Below, piece by piece: positions 9,356 to 18,247 of a stretch of DNA of 64,000 nt. Positions within the stretch are counted from its first letter, which is position 1. Each line of letters opens with the position of its first letter. The notes beneath the pieces are model-generated. The model was not told where the DNA came from. It saw only the letters and a program-made list of their open reading frames with translations, and made no database searches. Made by a program: the position numbers and the translations under genes. Location of the stretch: contig NZ_JBBOWV010000001.1 in NCBI RefSeq assembly GCF_038007305.1, forward strand, positions 62,001-126,000, written 5' to 3'. This DNA is from Solibacillus sp. FSL W7-1436 (lineage in GTDB: Bacteria; Bacillota; Bacilli; Bacillales_A; Planococcaceae).

Positions 9356-10057
9356 CTAAAAATAACCTTTTTCCTTCATGCTTATAAACTGATGATCACC
9401 AATGATGACGTGGTCGAGCAAATCGACTCCGACTATTTTGCCGGCTTCATAAAGTCTAGTTGTGACATCGATATCTTCCGGACTAGGTGTCGGAATGCCA
9501 CTTGGATGGTTATGGGAACAAATGATAGAAGCAGCGGAACGTTTTACTGCCTCGCGGAAAATTTCCCGTGGATGGACGATGCTGGCATTCAAGCTCCCGA
9601 CAAAAACGGTTTGCTTATGAATCACCTGATTTTTTACATTGAGGTAAAGACAGACAAAATGCTCCTGCTGTAATGACGTCATATCCTGCATTAAAAAGGT
9701 GGCTGCATCTTCCGGCGTGCGGATTGTAAAGCGTTCTTCCAAATCTTTCGATGCAAGTCTTCTTCCCAGTTCGATCGCAGCAAGCAGCAAAACCGCTTTT
9801 GCTTCCCCGATCCCTTTAATCTCGGTCATTTCTTCGAGTGTTGCATGCTTTAAATTATGCAATTTCTCGAAGTTGATCAATACCCGATTGGCCACCGTCA
9901 ATACAGATTCTCTTTTTGTTCCGGTGCCAAGCAATATGGCAATGAGCTCCTGATTCGACAGACTTTTTGCACCTTGTCGGATGAGGCGTTCACGCGGGCG
10001 GTCTGCTTCATGTACATCATGGATTTTCATATTCAATAACGGTTGTTGGACCGTCAT
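9356..10057 (-). CDS. radC: RadC family protein (JAB/MPN domain)
   Basis: The 233-aa product has a helix-hairpin-helix region at about residues 45-105 (EIKGIGEAKAVLLLAAIELGRR). The C-terminal MPN/JAB zinc metalloprotease-like domain includes CSHNHPSGIPTPSPEDID, whose His residues and Asp are the expected metal ligands. The family was named for a DNA repair phenotype that was later disputed; the true activity is unknown. Order maf-radC-mreB is as in B. subtilis. It has an ATG start with GGAG-type site (AGGAGT) upstream. Confidence 0.93.
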   Translation of the reverse strand: MTVQQPLLNMKIHDVHEADRPRERLIRQGAKSLSNQELIAILLGTGTKRESVLTVANRVLINFEKLHNLKHATLEEMTEIKGIGEAKAVLLLAAIELGRRLASKDLEERFTIRTPEDAATFLMQDMTSLQQEHFVCLYLNVKNQVIHKQTVFVGSLNASIVHPREIFREAVKRSAASIICSHNHPSGIPTPSPEDIDVTTRLYEAGKIVGVDLLDHVIIGDHQFISMKEKGYF

Positions 10058-10068
10058 TTACATCACTC

Positions 10069-10662
10069 CTAAAATGGTAGTTTTAGTAGTTGTAATGTAA
10101 GCATCTTTTGAACTAATGCAGCAATCGGTAAACCGACGACATTATTATAGTCTCCTTCAATACGGTCAACGAGCATGGCGCCACTCGTCTGAATTCCGTA
10201 TCCGCCTGCTTTATCAAAAGGATCTCCTGTCTGTACATAGGCCCTGATCATTTGCGTAGAAATATCTTTAAATACCACCGATGTTACTTCAACAAATGTA
10301 TGTTCTGTTCCGTCCGCCAAAATAAGAGCTACTGCTGTCATCACTTCATGTCGATTTCCTGCAAGCTTCGTTAAATGCTCTATGGCTTCTTCCTCGGAAA
10401 CAGGCTTGTGCAAAATTTGGTCATTAAACACAACAATTGTATCCGCCCCGATAATACAATAATTCGGACATTTCCTGGCCACATCACGTGCTTTCAACAA
10501 TGCCACTTCTGTCACATATTCCTGAACCGTATCGCCAGTGACGCTTGTTTCGACAACATCGCTTGTCACAATTTCAAACGGGACATTCAGCATTTGGAGC
10601 AATTCCTTTCTCCTTGGTGAAGCAGAAGCTAATATTAGTTGTTCAGTTGTAGTAAAATTCAT
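10069..10662 (-). CDS. maf: Maf family nucleoside triphosphate pyrophosphatase
   Basis: Maf proteins hydrolyse non-canonical or pyrimidine (d)NTPs to monophosphates. Overproduction in B. subtilis blocks septation. The 197-aa sequence has the Maf signatures LILASASPRRKELL near residue 10, IIGADTIVVF near 72 and DKAGGYGIQ near 151. The ATG at 10662 has GGAGG 7 bases upstream; an in-frame TTG six bases earlier is too close to that site. It lies 11 bases before radC and is probably co-transcribed. Confidence 0.95.
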   Translation of the reverse strand: MNFTTTEQLILASASPRRKELLQMLNVPFEIVTSDVVETSVTGDTVQEYVTEVALLKARDVARKCPNYCIIGADTIVVFNDQILHKPVSEEEAIEHLTKLAGNRHEVMTAVALILADGTEHTFVEVTSVVFKDISTQMIRAYVQTGDPFDKAGGYGIQTSGAMLVDRIEGDYNNVVGLPIAALVQKMLTLQLLKLPF

Positions 10663-10768
10663 TTCCAATCCTCCTACACACTATAGTAACCGAGAAACGG
10701 AAATTTGAACAACAGCCAATTCTTTTTGCAAATATGCGAAAATGACAATTCCATTATGTTTTCAACGA

Positions 10769-11368
10769 TTAAAATGTTACTTTCAAGCAGTCAAGACTCT
10801 CAAAATAATTTATAAACATATGCAGACGAACAACATTAGGATTCGTGGAAAGCTTTGAAACTTCTGTCATAATCCCTGTCCAGTCCTCCGGTACCTGTTT
10901 TTTGTCAATTGGTTCTGTCTCCTCTGCCGAGAACAGTTTCGAATCTTTCAATGTGACCGGCAGCTGCAGTTCGGCAGGATTCGGACAGCTGCTTGAAATC
11001 GTAATTTTTTTGTAAAAACCTGTAGGCACAACCGTTAATGCGGTTTCCACTTTTTCTGTATCCAACCGTGACCAGACAAAATACTGTTCGCCCACTTTAA
11101 CAACGGCTGCTTTATTTAACGTAGGATAAGTCCCCAAAAATTGTGCTGCACTATCAAAATTTGAAAAAACACCGTGCTGCAATGCAAAATACTGTTGCTG
11201 TACTTGCTGCTCCTCAGGTGTTTGAACAGTTGTCGGGATTGTTTCTGCAGCTTCTTCGGTAGTTGAGGGTAGTTGCAGAATAAAAACAAATAGTATGACG
11301 CCAGCAAGCCCTGTAATACTTCCAATGAACATTGCTTGAAAAATGGCATTATTCCTTAAAGCTTTCAT
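10769..11368 (-). CDS. SpoIIB-like membrane protein with SPOR-type domain
   Basis: Single-pass membrane protein of about 199 aa with a transmembrane segment at about residues 13-33. A Thr/Glu/Gln-rich linker follows, then a segment beginning YFALQHGVFSNFDSAAQFL that resembles the start of a peptidoglycan-binding SPOR domain (GxFxxxxxA). A C-terminal region of unknown fold ends in SLDCLKVTF. It occupies the spoIIB position (between folC and maf) of B. subtilis. Function in forespore septal wall remodelling is inferred from synteny and topology; the protein is shorter than SpoIIB (about 332 aa). The start at ATG 11368 is uncertain, since GGAG is 11 bases away and GTG 11377 is alternative. Confidence 0.65.
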   Translation of the reverse strand: MKALRNNAIFQAMFIGSITGLAGVILFVFILQLPSTTEEAAETIPTTVQTPEEQQVQQQYFALQHGVFSNFDSAAQFLGTYPTLNKAAVVKVGEQYFVWSRLDTEKVETALTVVPTGFYKKITISSSCPNPAELQLPVTLKDSKLFSAEETEPIDKKQVPEDWTGIMTEVSKLSTNPNVVRLHMFINYFESLDCLKVTF

Positions 11369-11425
11369 CGTTGCCACAGCTCCATCTCTTTTTCATATAA
11401 CAATAGCAAAATAGCGATAAAAAAA

Positions 11426-11445
11426 GAGGAGACTGCTGTCGCCTC
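11426..11445 (-). terminator. Intrinsic terminator after the second folC
   Basis: The minus strand shows stem GAGGCGAC / GTCTCCTC (one mismatch) with a 4-nt loop followed by seven Ts. It lies about 110 bases past the folC stop and upstream of the SpoIIB-like gene. Confidence 0.8.
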
Positions 11446-11557
11446 CCCCTAAAAAGTTTTCGCTATTATTCTTCTTTATTTGCATATTGTTTTAAGACCA
11501 TTCATATTGCCCTATACAGCAATCTGTAAGCTTTTATCGAGTCTGCTCATTGAGGCA

Positions 11558-12805
11558 TCAGTGCATATTTCGTCGAATTTCACTCAGTAAATAGAGTGAA
11601 CCGGTAACAATCCGTACTGTTTCACCTATTACCGGGCCTTGTAAAAATTCATTTACGTCATCAATTATTTGTTTTTCCTTCGCCTGACTAAGTTCATAAA
11701 GAGTCATTGCCTGCATCGCCCGTTCATTATGAATATCAGCGAAATAGAATGCATCACCGACTTCTTCCAATAACCGTAAAATTGTTTTGACATCCTTGTC
11801 CGCCAGCAAACCGATGACAAACTCGATTCGCTTGTTTGGAAAGTGTTCTTTTACCGTATCCACTAATGACTGAATACTAGCAGGATTATGTGCGCCATCA
11901 AAATAAAGGTTCGGTCGGATTTGTTCAAAACGCCCGGCAAGTAATGCATTGTTCACACCCGTGCGGATCTTTTGGACATCTATCGGCAATTCAAACTTCT
12001 TTAGAACTTCAAGAAATGCAGTAATGGCCAATGTCATATTATGTCCCTGATGTTGCCCTAATAGCTGACGCTGCAATTCAGGAATTTCCAGATGCAGTAA
12101 TGGATAATTATACGCTTCTTTTCCTTCCTTTATCGAAACGAAAAAGTCGGTACCGAACTTGAATAACGGCACATTTTTCTGAACGGCTTCCTTTTCGAAA
12201 ACTTCCGTAGCCTCATCTGACATTTCTCCGATTACCGCTGGACGATTTTCTTTCAATATGCCGGCTTTATGATATGCGATGCTCGTTAATGTATTGCCTA
12301 AAAAATTTGTATGTTCCAAAGCGATGCTCGGGACAACCGAGACAATCGGTGTCACCACATTTGTGCTGTCTTCTCTGCCGCCCATGCCTGCTTCGATTAA
12401 CACTAGGTCCGGCTTTTGCTCGGCAAAGTATAAAAGCGCCACCGCCGTCAATAGCTCAAAATCTGTCAGTTTTCCGCTAAGTCCTGCTTTCGCCAGCTGC
12501 TGAAACATCCGGTCCATCTGCTCATTTGTGATGGGCCGGCCATCAATCTGTATTTGATCATGAACATCTACAATACAAGGTGACATAAACTTCCCGACTG
12601 ATAACCCGTATTCACGTGCCATTCCTTCAATAAAAGCCAGTGTTGAACCTTTTCCGTTCGTTCCCGCCAAATGGACTACATTCAGCTGTTTTTCAGGCTG
12701 ACCAAGAAGACGAAGCGCGGATTCAATTGCGTCCAAACCCGGCTTGATGGCACGTTCACTTTCCACTTGCCAACGCTCTTTGTAAACATCCAGTAACGGA
12801 ATCAT
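11558..12805 (-). CDS. folC: Folylpolyglutamate/dihydrofolate synthase paralogue (second copy)
   Basis: ATP-dependent Mur-ligase-family enzyme that adds glutamate to (dihydro)folate or joins dihydropteroate to glutamate. The 415-aa product has P-loop HLAGTNGKGST near residue 45 and the metal-binding EAGMGGREDSTNV motif. Also present are the ALEHTNFLGNT histidine, the carbamylated-lysine motif as HKAGILK (usually EKAGI), DGAHNPAS and the C-terminal VTGSLYLLSE. The catalytic residues expected of the family are therefore kept. ATG 12805 overlaps the stop of the upstream folC by four bases (ATGA) and has GAGGG 8 bases upstream. It is one of two tandem paralogues; which activity each retains is not visible. 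Confidence 0.9.
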   Translation of the reverse strand: MIPLLDVYKERWQVESERAIKPGLDAIESALRLLGQPEKQLNVVHLAGTNGKGSTLAFIEGMAREYGLSVGKFMSPCIVDVHDQIQIDGRPITNEQMDRMFQQLAKAGLSGKLTDFELLTAVALLYFAEQKPDLVLIEAGMGGREDSTNVVTPIVSVVPSIALEHTNFLGNTLTSIAYHKAGILKENRPAVIGEMSDEATEVFEKEAVQKNVPLFKFGTDFFVSIKEGKEAYNYPLLHLEIPELQRQLLGQHQGHNMTLAITAFLEVLKKFELPIDVQKIRTGVNNALLAGRFEQIRPNLYFDGAHNPASIQSLVDTVKEHFPNKRIEFVIGLLADKDVKTILRLLEEVGDAFYFADIHNERAMQAMTLYELSQAKEKQIIDDVNEFLQGPVIGETVRIVTGSLYLLSEIRRNMH

Positions 12806-14073
12806 GAAATCCACCCTCTTTCTGCAAACAGACTGCGCACTTCAGCAATAAAATATAAAGAGCCGGTAATAACAAGCAGCTCACCTTCAGCCAAATCATT
12901 CATTTCTTTTTCAATTAGTTTCTGCCAGTTCAAATGCATAAACTTTTTTGAATGTGTGCTTTGCTCATATAGCTGCTTCGCTGTTGCTGCGCGCGGTAAA
13001 CTAATTTGGGTGAAATGCATTTCAGATGCCGCTTCATCCATTAATTTTATACTTATACCATGGTCCTTATCCTGTAACGCGGCATAGACGAACTTCACTT
13101 TAAGATGTGGTGCAGTTTCCTTTAATGTATCGATGAGAGCAGTTGTCCCTTCAGAATTATGGGCACCGTCCAAAATAATATTGGGACGCACTCTTTCAAA
13201 ACGCCCTTCCCACTTCGCATGCTGCAGGGCCAGTTTTACTTTTTGCGCATCAAAGAATTCAAGATATAATTGTGCTGCCGTAATGGCAAGCGCGGCATTG
13301 GCCATTTGGTGTTCCCCTGCCATGGCAAGTTCAATTTTGTCGATGTTAATATTTCCCCGGTAGTCAAAATGAGCACCTTTTTGATTCTCCACATAAAAGT
13401 GTTCACCCAACGTATAGATCGGAGCATGCAGCCGTGCTGCTGTGTGCTGAATGACCGCCAGCGCCTCCGCATTTTTCACTCCGACTACGACCGGTTTACC
13501 TTGCTTAATAATTCCTGCTTTTTCTGCTGCGATTTCAGCATATGTCTCACCGAGCATATCCGTATGCTCAAGCGAAATTGTTGTAATCACACTCACTTCC
13601 GGCGTCACAACATTTGTGGAGTCCAAACGCCCTCCAATACCGGTTTCAAGAAGTGCGATATCCAATGGCTGTTCCGAGAAGTATTTTAGGGCAAGCAATG
13701 TCACGAACTCAAAAAAGCTCGGGAATTTTCCGTCCATTTTTTTTTCAATAATTTCCGCTATCTTATTTGCAATACGCAAAAAATCTTCATCGGAAATTTG
13801 CTGTTTGTTGATTGTCACCCGTTCGTTGGCACGTTCAAGATGCGGAGATATGAAGGCACCGACCGTTAAGCCGTGCTCCATAAAAATCTCTCGTGCCGCA
13901 TTTAATGTTGAACCTTTACCGTTGGAACCTGCAAAATGGATGAATTTTGTTTTTTGTTCCGGGTTGCCGAGCGCCTCCAGAATGATCTTCGCTGACTGTA
14001 AGGGCTCCCCTTTATATTGGCTTGCCTTTAATTTAAAAATAAAATCTGTGCATTGCTCCATTGTTTGAAACAT
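12802..14073 (-). CDS. folC: Folylpolyglutamate/dihydrofolate synthase (first copy)
   Basis: Same family and pathway as the adjacent paralogue (423 aa). Motifs in order are the P-loop HFAGSNGKGST near residue 48 (Ser replaces the usual Thr), ETGIGGRLDSTNV near 140 and SLEHTDMLGETYAEIAAEKAGI near 165. DGAHNSEGT lies near 305 and ITGSLYFIAEVR at the C-terminus. This copy keeps the canonical EKAGI motif and the EGRFERV segment, so it is the better candidate for the main bifunctional enzyme. GGGAG lies 8 bases before the ATG. It follows valS as in B. subtilis. Confidence 0.93.
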   Translation of the reverse strand: MFQTMEQCTDFIFKLKASQYKGEPLQSAKIILEALGNPEQKTKFIHFAGSNGKGSTLNAAREIFMEHGLTVGAFISPHLERANERVTINKQQISDEDFLRIANKIAEIIEKKMDGKFPSFFEFVTLLALKYFSEQPLDIALLETGIGGRLDSTNVVTPEVSVITTISLEHTDMLGETYAEIAAEKAGIIKQGKPVVVGVKNAEALAVIQHTAARLHAPIYTLGEHFYVENQKGAHFDYRGNINIDKIELAMAGEHQMANAALAITAAQLYLEFFDAQKVKLALQHAKWEGRFERVRPNIILDGAHNSEGTTALIDTLKETAPHLKVKFVYAALQDKDHGISIKLMDEAASEMHFTQISLPRAATAKQLYEQSTHSKKFMHLNWQKLIEKEMNDLAEGELLVITGSLYFIAEVRSLFAERGWIS

Positions 14074-14134
14074 TATGTTCTCTCCCTAATACCGCTAATA
14101 TGTAATCTGTTTTATTATAGCTGAATTAAAAGAA

Positions 14135-14159
14135 AGAGGCACCGTTATACGGTACCTCT
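14135..14159 (-). terminator. Intrinsic terminator after valS
   Basis: The minus strand shows a 10-bp stem (AGAGGTACCG / CGGTGCCTCT with one G-T pair) with a 5-nt loop, then TTTCTTTT. It is placed directly after the valS stop and before folC. Confidence 0.85.
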
Positions 14160-14167
14160 CTTAGGCA

Positions 14168-16810
14168 TTACATATTTTTCAGTTCTGCAATGCGTTTTTC
14201 AACTGTTGCGTATTTTGCTTCATAATCCGCAAGTTTTTCGCGCTCTGTTGCTACTAATGCTTCCGGTGCTTTTGAAACGAATCGTTCATTCGATAGCTTT
14301 CCGGAAACTAATTTGACTTCTTTCGCCCATTTGTCGAGCTCTTTTTCAAGACGTGCGATTTCTTCTTCAATATTGATTAAGCCTGCAAGTGGCATGAAGA
14401 TTTCTGCACCTGAAACAACTGCTGACATCGCCTGAGCCGGAGCTTCAAGATTTGCCCCGATTGTTAAGCCATCCGGGTTACAGAATTTTTCAATATAGCC
14501 TTTGTTCACTTCAAGCACTGCCGATGTTTGTTCATCTTTTGCTGAAATTGTCATCGGTACTTTTTTGCTCATTGGTGTATTCACTTCTGCGCGAATATTA
14601 CGTACAGCACGGATAATATCCATTAACAGCTGCATATCGCCTGCTTCTGCAGTGAAGTTGAATGCCGGATTTACAGTCGGCCATGCAGCAACTGTAATGG
14701 ACTCACCTTCATGCGGCAAGTGCTGCCAAATCTCTTCTGTTACGAAAGGCATGAATGGGTGCAGTAAACGCATCGTGTTGTCTAAAACGTGAGCAAGTAC
14801 TGAACGTGTCGTTAATTTAGCCGCTTCGTCTTCACCGTATAATGGCAATTTCGCCATTTCGATATACCATGAACAGAAGTCATCCCAAATGAAGTTGTAT
14901 AGTTCACGGCCTACTTCACCGAACTCGTATTTATCAGATAATGTTGTCACACGGTCAATTGTTTCATTCAAGCGTGAAAGAATCCATTTATCCGCTGTTG
15001 AAAGGTTACCTGTTAAATCGATTTGCTCATATGTCAGGCCTTCCATGTTCATCAATGCAAAACGAGAAGCATTCCAGATTTTATTTACGAAGTTCCATGT
15101 AGATTCCACTTTTTCTGTAGAGTAACGTAGATCCTGACCTGGAGATGAACCTGTTGCAAGGAAGTAACGCAATGAATCCGCACCATATTGGTCGATTACA
15201 TCCATCGGGTCAACCCCGTTACCAAGTGATTTGGACATTTTGCGTCCTTCAGCATCACGAACTAAACCATGGATTAAAACATCTTTAAATGGACGCTCGC
15301 CTGTAAATTCTTTCCCTTGGAAAATCATACGGCTTACCCAGAAGAAGATGATGTCATAGCCCGTTACTAACGTATTTGTCGGGTAGTAGCGCTTGAACAT
15401 TTCAGATTCTTCATTTGGCCAATCCATTGTAGAAAACGGCCATAAAGCAGATGAGAACCATGTATCAAGAACATCTTCGTCCTGTGTCCAATTCTCGGCA
15501 TCTTCGGGTGCTTCTTTACCTACATAAAGCTCGCCTGTTTCTTTGTTATACCAAGCCGGGATTTGATGTCCCCACCATAATTGACGGGAAATACACCAGT
15601 CATGGATATTTTCCATCCAGCGGTTATATGTGTTTTCAAAACGATTTGGTACGAAGTTTACTTTTTCGTTTTCATCAGCCTGCATTTTTAGCGCTTCTTC
15701 AGCAAGTGGAGCCATTTTTACGAACCACTGTTTAGAAAGATATGGTTCTACAACAGCATTCGTACGCTCTGAATGTCCAACTTGGTGTACATGTGGCTCG
15801 ATTTCGATTAATACGCCTGCTTCTTGTAAATCTGCAACGATTTGCTTACGGCATTCGAAACGATCCATACCCGCATATTTGCCGGCTAAGTCATTCATTG
15901 TACCATCTTCGTTCATCACTAAAATACGTTCCAGGTCATGACGGTTCCCAACTTCAAAGTCGTTCGGGTCATGTGCTGGTGTCATTTTCACAACACCTGT
16001 ACCGAATTCCATATCTACGTAGTCATCTGCAACGATCGGAATTTCACGACCTACGATAGGTAAAATAACTGTTTTCCCTACTAAGTGTGCATAGCGCTCA
16101 TCTTCCGGGTGTACAGCTACACCAGAGTCACCTAGCATTGTCTCCGGGCGAGTTGTTGCAACGCGTAATTTACCAGAACCATCAGCAAGCGGGTATTCCA
16201 TATGATAAAATGCGCCTTCTACTTCTTTATGGATTACTTCGATGTCTGAAAGGGCTGTTTTGGCAGCCGGGTCCCAGTTAATAATACGCTCACCGCGGTA
16301 AATATAGCCTTTTTCGTATAATTTAACGAATACTTCTTTTACTGCATCAGATAAGCCTTCATCAAGTGTGAAACGCTCTTTAGTATAGTCTAGGCCCAAA
16401 CCTAACTTCGACCATTGTGCACGGATGTGAGAAGCATATTCTTCTTTCCATTCCCATGTTTTTTCAAGGAACTTTTCACGGCCAAGGTCATAGCGGGAAA
16501 TACCTTCACCGCGTAATTTTTCCTCAACTTTTGCCTGTGTCGCAATACCCGCATGGTCCATACCTGGCAACCATAGTGCATCATACCCTTGCATGCGTTT
16601 CATACGAATTAGAATATCTTGCAATGTTGTATCCCAAGCGTGGCCAAGATGCAGTTTGCCTGTTACGTTTGGCGGCGGGATAACAATAGAATATGGTTCC
16701 TTATCGCTTGTTGGATCTGCTTCGAAAAACTTGCCTTTTAACCACCATTCATAGCGGCCGGCTTCAGTTTGCTGCGGATCGTATTTTGTTGGCATTGTAA
16801 TTTCCGTCAT
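14168..16810 (-). CDS. valS: Valyl-tRNA synthetase
   Basis: Class I aminoacyl-tRNA synthetase charging tRNA-Val, 880 aa from the chosen start, the same length as the B. subtilis enzyme. It shows the HIGH-type motif in [15 protein letters not shown] near residue 55, a CP1 editing domain and the KMSKS motif in [11 protein letters not shown] near 525. A DALR-type anticodon domain follows. A C-terminal coiled-coil arm starts with [21 protein letters not shown] 16810 has AAAGGAG 10 bases upstream; an open extension to 16846 overlaps the leader terminator and is not credible. Expression is controlled by the T-box upstream. Confidence 0.98.
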   Translation of the reverse strand: MTEITMPTKYDPQQTEAGRYEWWLKGKFFEADPTSDKEPYSIVIPPPNVTGKLHLGHAWDTTLQDILIRMKRMQGYDALWLPGMDHAGIATQAKVEEKLRGEGISRYDLGREKFLEKTWEWKEEYASHIRAQWSKLGLGLDYTKERFTLDEGLSDAVKEVFVKLYEKGYIYRGERIINWDPAAKTALSDIEVIHKEVEGAFYHMEYPLADGSGKLRVATTRPETMLGDSGVAVHPEDERYAHLVGKTVILPIVGREIPIVADDYVDMEFGTGVVKMTPAHDPNDFEVGNRHDLERILVMNEDGTMNDLAGKYAGMDRFECRKQIVADLQEAGVLIEIEPHVHQVGHSERTNAVVEPYLSKQWFVKMAPLAEEALKMQADENEKVNFVPNRFENTYNRWMENIHDWCISRQLWWGHQIPAWYNKETGELYVGKEAPEDAENWTQDEDVLDTWFSSALWPFSTMDWPNEESEMFKRYYPTNTLVTGYDIIFFWVSRMIFQGKEFTGERPFKDVLIHGLVRDAEGRKMSKSLGNGVDPMDVIDQYGADSLRYFLATGSSPGQDLRYSTEKVESTWNFVNKIWNASRFALMNMEGLTYEQIDLTGNLSTADKWILSRLNETIDRVTTLSDKYEFGEVGRELYNFIWDDFCSWYIEMAKLPLYGEDEAAKLTTRSVLAHVLDNTMRLLHPFMPFVTEEIWQHLPHEGESITVAAWPTVNPAFNFTAEAGDMQLLMDIIRAVRNIRAEVNTPMSKKVPMTISAKDEQTSAVLEVNKGYIEKFCNPDGLTIGANLEAPAQAMSAVVSGAEIFMPLAGLINIEEEIARLEKELDKWAKEVKLVSGKLSNERFVSKAPEALVATEREKLADYEAKYATVEKRIAELKNM

Positions 16811-16846
16811 GATGAATCTCTCCTTTGTCACCTTATTATTGGACAT

Positions 16847-17230
16847 AAAAAAACTCCCTTCGTCTTAAAAAAGGACGAGGGAGTTAATTCGCGGTACCAC
16901 CTTTATTTCCGAGCGGCTTAAGTCAAGCGTTCGTATTCTTCGTCACTCCTCACTCAGCAATCCTCATGAACCAAATGTTCACTGCGGTTGCTTCGCTTCG
17001 TCGTTTCTTGACTGACAAACGCTTTCTTTTAAGCCTTTGTCCCGTCATACGCTCGCATAATTTTCATTAAGCTTTTCGGCACTTCATTCGATAACGGTGT
17101 TTAACCGGATCCTAGCTACTAGTAGTTCACTAAGTCAGCTCCTAGGCTACCTTCTGCATGGTTGATGGAGAAACTTTTCAGCTGCCGTTTCCTCTCTTGC
17201 CATCGATCTCATACATACTCTTCCTAATCT
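16847..17230 (-). promoter_or_regulatory. T-box riboswitch leader of valS
   Basis: The roughly 380-nt untranslated leader contains the diagnostic T-box sequence AGGTGGTACCGCG at 16890-16902 (minus strand). It is followed by a terminator, CTCCCTCGTC / GACGAAGGGAG plus seven Ts, just before valS. The upstream part holds several pairing segments consistent with stem I. By family knowledge uncharged tRNA binds the leader and the T-box pairs to form an antiterminator, turning on valS when valine-charged tRNA is scarce. The specifier codon was not assigned. Confidence 0.95.
16854..16883 (-). terminator. T-box conditional terminator
   Basis: On the minus strand CTCCCTCGTCC and GACGAAGGGAG form an approximately 10-bp stem with an 8-nt U/A-rich loop, followed by TTTTTTT. 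This is the OFF-state hairpin that competes with the antiterminator containing the T-box sequence. Confidence 0.9.
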
Positions 17231-17357
17231 TCGCTTCAATTATATAGTTGCACTTTATTTTAAGCTGTTTTCAATGAAATATCAAGCACGAATGGGGAAT
17301 ATACTTTAACACGTTATTTGCGCTCTTCACATATACTATGCAAAAGGAGTTTGGACA

Positions 17358-17549
17358 TTGCGAAAAAACTACAATCCTTATTTATTGCCCCCATGGCTTC
17401 GGAAATTCCGTTTCTTTATGCGCCATTGTATTTTGCCGATTACGATTTTCCAGGCGGTTCGAACGGTCTTCCTTCCGACAACGGGTGATATATTATTGCT
17501 GGCCATTCTAATTTTATTTACTTACTTATTGCTCACTGATTTTATTTGA
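17358..17549 (+). CDS. Small membrane protein of unknown function
   Basis: A 63-residue protein starts at TTG with a strong AAAAGGAG site 8 bases upstream. The N-terminal third is basic and aromatic (RKNYNPYLLPPWLRKFRFFMR). The C-terminal third is one strong membrane helix (GDILLLAILILFTYLLLTDF), with a possible second hydrophobic segment around ILPITIFQAVRTVF. I do not recognise a family. It lies on the opposite strand to its neighbours, between the valS T-box and the spoVID-like gene, where B. subtilis has ysxE. It is followed directly by a bidirectional terminator, which supports it as a real transcription unit. Confidence 0.7.
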   Translation: MRKNYNPYLLPPWLRKFRFFMRHCILPITIFQAVRTVFLPTTGDILLLAILILFTYLLLTDFI

Positions 17550-17558
17550 AATCGCAAA

Positions 17559-17594
17559 AAATGTTCCGTAAGCATCAATTCTTACGGAACATTT
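17559..17594. terminator. Bidirectional terminator
   Basis: A perfect 14-bp stem (AAATGTTCCGTAAG / CTTACGGAACATTT) has A/T runs on both sides. It serves the plus-strand small membrane protein and the minus-strand spoVID-like gene, which converge here. Confidence 0.9.
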
Positions 17595-17596
17595 TT

Positions 17597-18184
17597 TTAT
17601 TTTTTCAATTGTATTTGCACGCGGCTATATGCATCTGCCAGCTGTTCCAGAAAATCAAGCTCATGGGGAACGGTTTGGGGCATCTGCGTTGATTCAATCT
17701 CCTTCTCCGCTTGAAGTCGGGGTTTTTCCTCTTCTTTAGGCTGTTCGACAACGACTTCTTTAACCGGTGCCGGCTTTTCTACTTCAGCAACTGCTTGTAC
17801 TTTCTTTTCCACATCGCAATGGACTGCCCAGCTGCATGAACAGTAGCCATTATTCGGCTCTACTTTAATATCCTCTATGCGAAGCGAAACAGTTTGAATA
17901 TCATCATTTGGAAAATCTACTGAAAAAGGCAGGGCGTATTCGAAATAGCCTTGATCTTTTTCAATATCCATATGTTCGATATAGATACCATCCTCAATTT
18001 CATCCTCGCGTGCTACATGATCAAATTGAATATTTCCTTTTACTACATAAATTCCTCTTACTACGACGGAATCTTCGCTAATCTCTTCATGCCATTTCGG
18101 TTCAACTACTATTTTAGAATTCTCTTGAACATTTCCTAATTGCTTTGGAAATGTAAATGTCTCTTTCATTTCCCACTGTTGCAT
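17597..18184 (-). CDS. SpoVID-like spore coat assembly protein (short form)
   Basis: A 195-aa protein located directly after hemL, the spoVID position in B. subtilis. Residues 1-125 look like the conserved N-terminal beta-rich domain of SpoVID-type proteins (TFTFPKQLGN, VVVRGIYVVKGNI, ALPFSVDFP). A Glu/Lys/Pro/Val-rich linker and a short C-terminal helix (LDFLEQLADAYSRVQIQLKK) follow. The large middle region and terminal LysM domain of B. subtilis SpoVID (about 575 aa) are missing. GGAGGGG lies 7 bases before the ATG. A role in encasing the spore with coat is inferred from synteny and the N-terminal domain. Confidence 0.7.
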   Translation of the reverse strand: MQQWEMKETFTFPKQLGNVQENSKIVVEPKWHEEISEDSVVVRGIYVVKGNIQFDHVAREDEIEDGIYIEHMDIEKDQGYFEYALPFSVDFPNDDIQTVSLRIEDIKVEPNNGYCSCSWAVHCDVEKKVQAVAEVEKPAPVKEVVVEQPKEEEKPRLQAEKEIESTQMPQTVPHELDFLEQLADAYSRVQIQLKK

Positions 18185-18247
18185 AAAAAATCCCCTCCCT
18201 ACGCTTACATTATGCGTAGAAAGGGAATTTATGATTTATTTATGAGA

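Noticed and set aside
13451-14068. 205-codon plus-strand frame opposite folC
   Set aside because: Shadow of the first folC gene; Ser-rich, antisense composition with no start signal.
18198-18217. CTACGC / GCGTAG hairpin just before the spoVID-like gene as a terminator
   Set aside because: Only 6 bp and not followed by a T-run; it abuts the ribosome-binding site instead.
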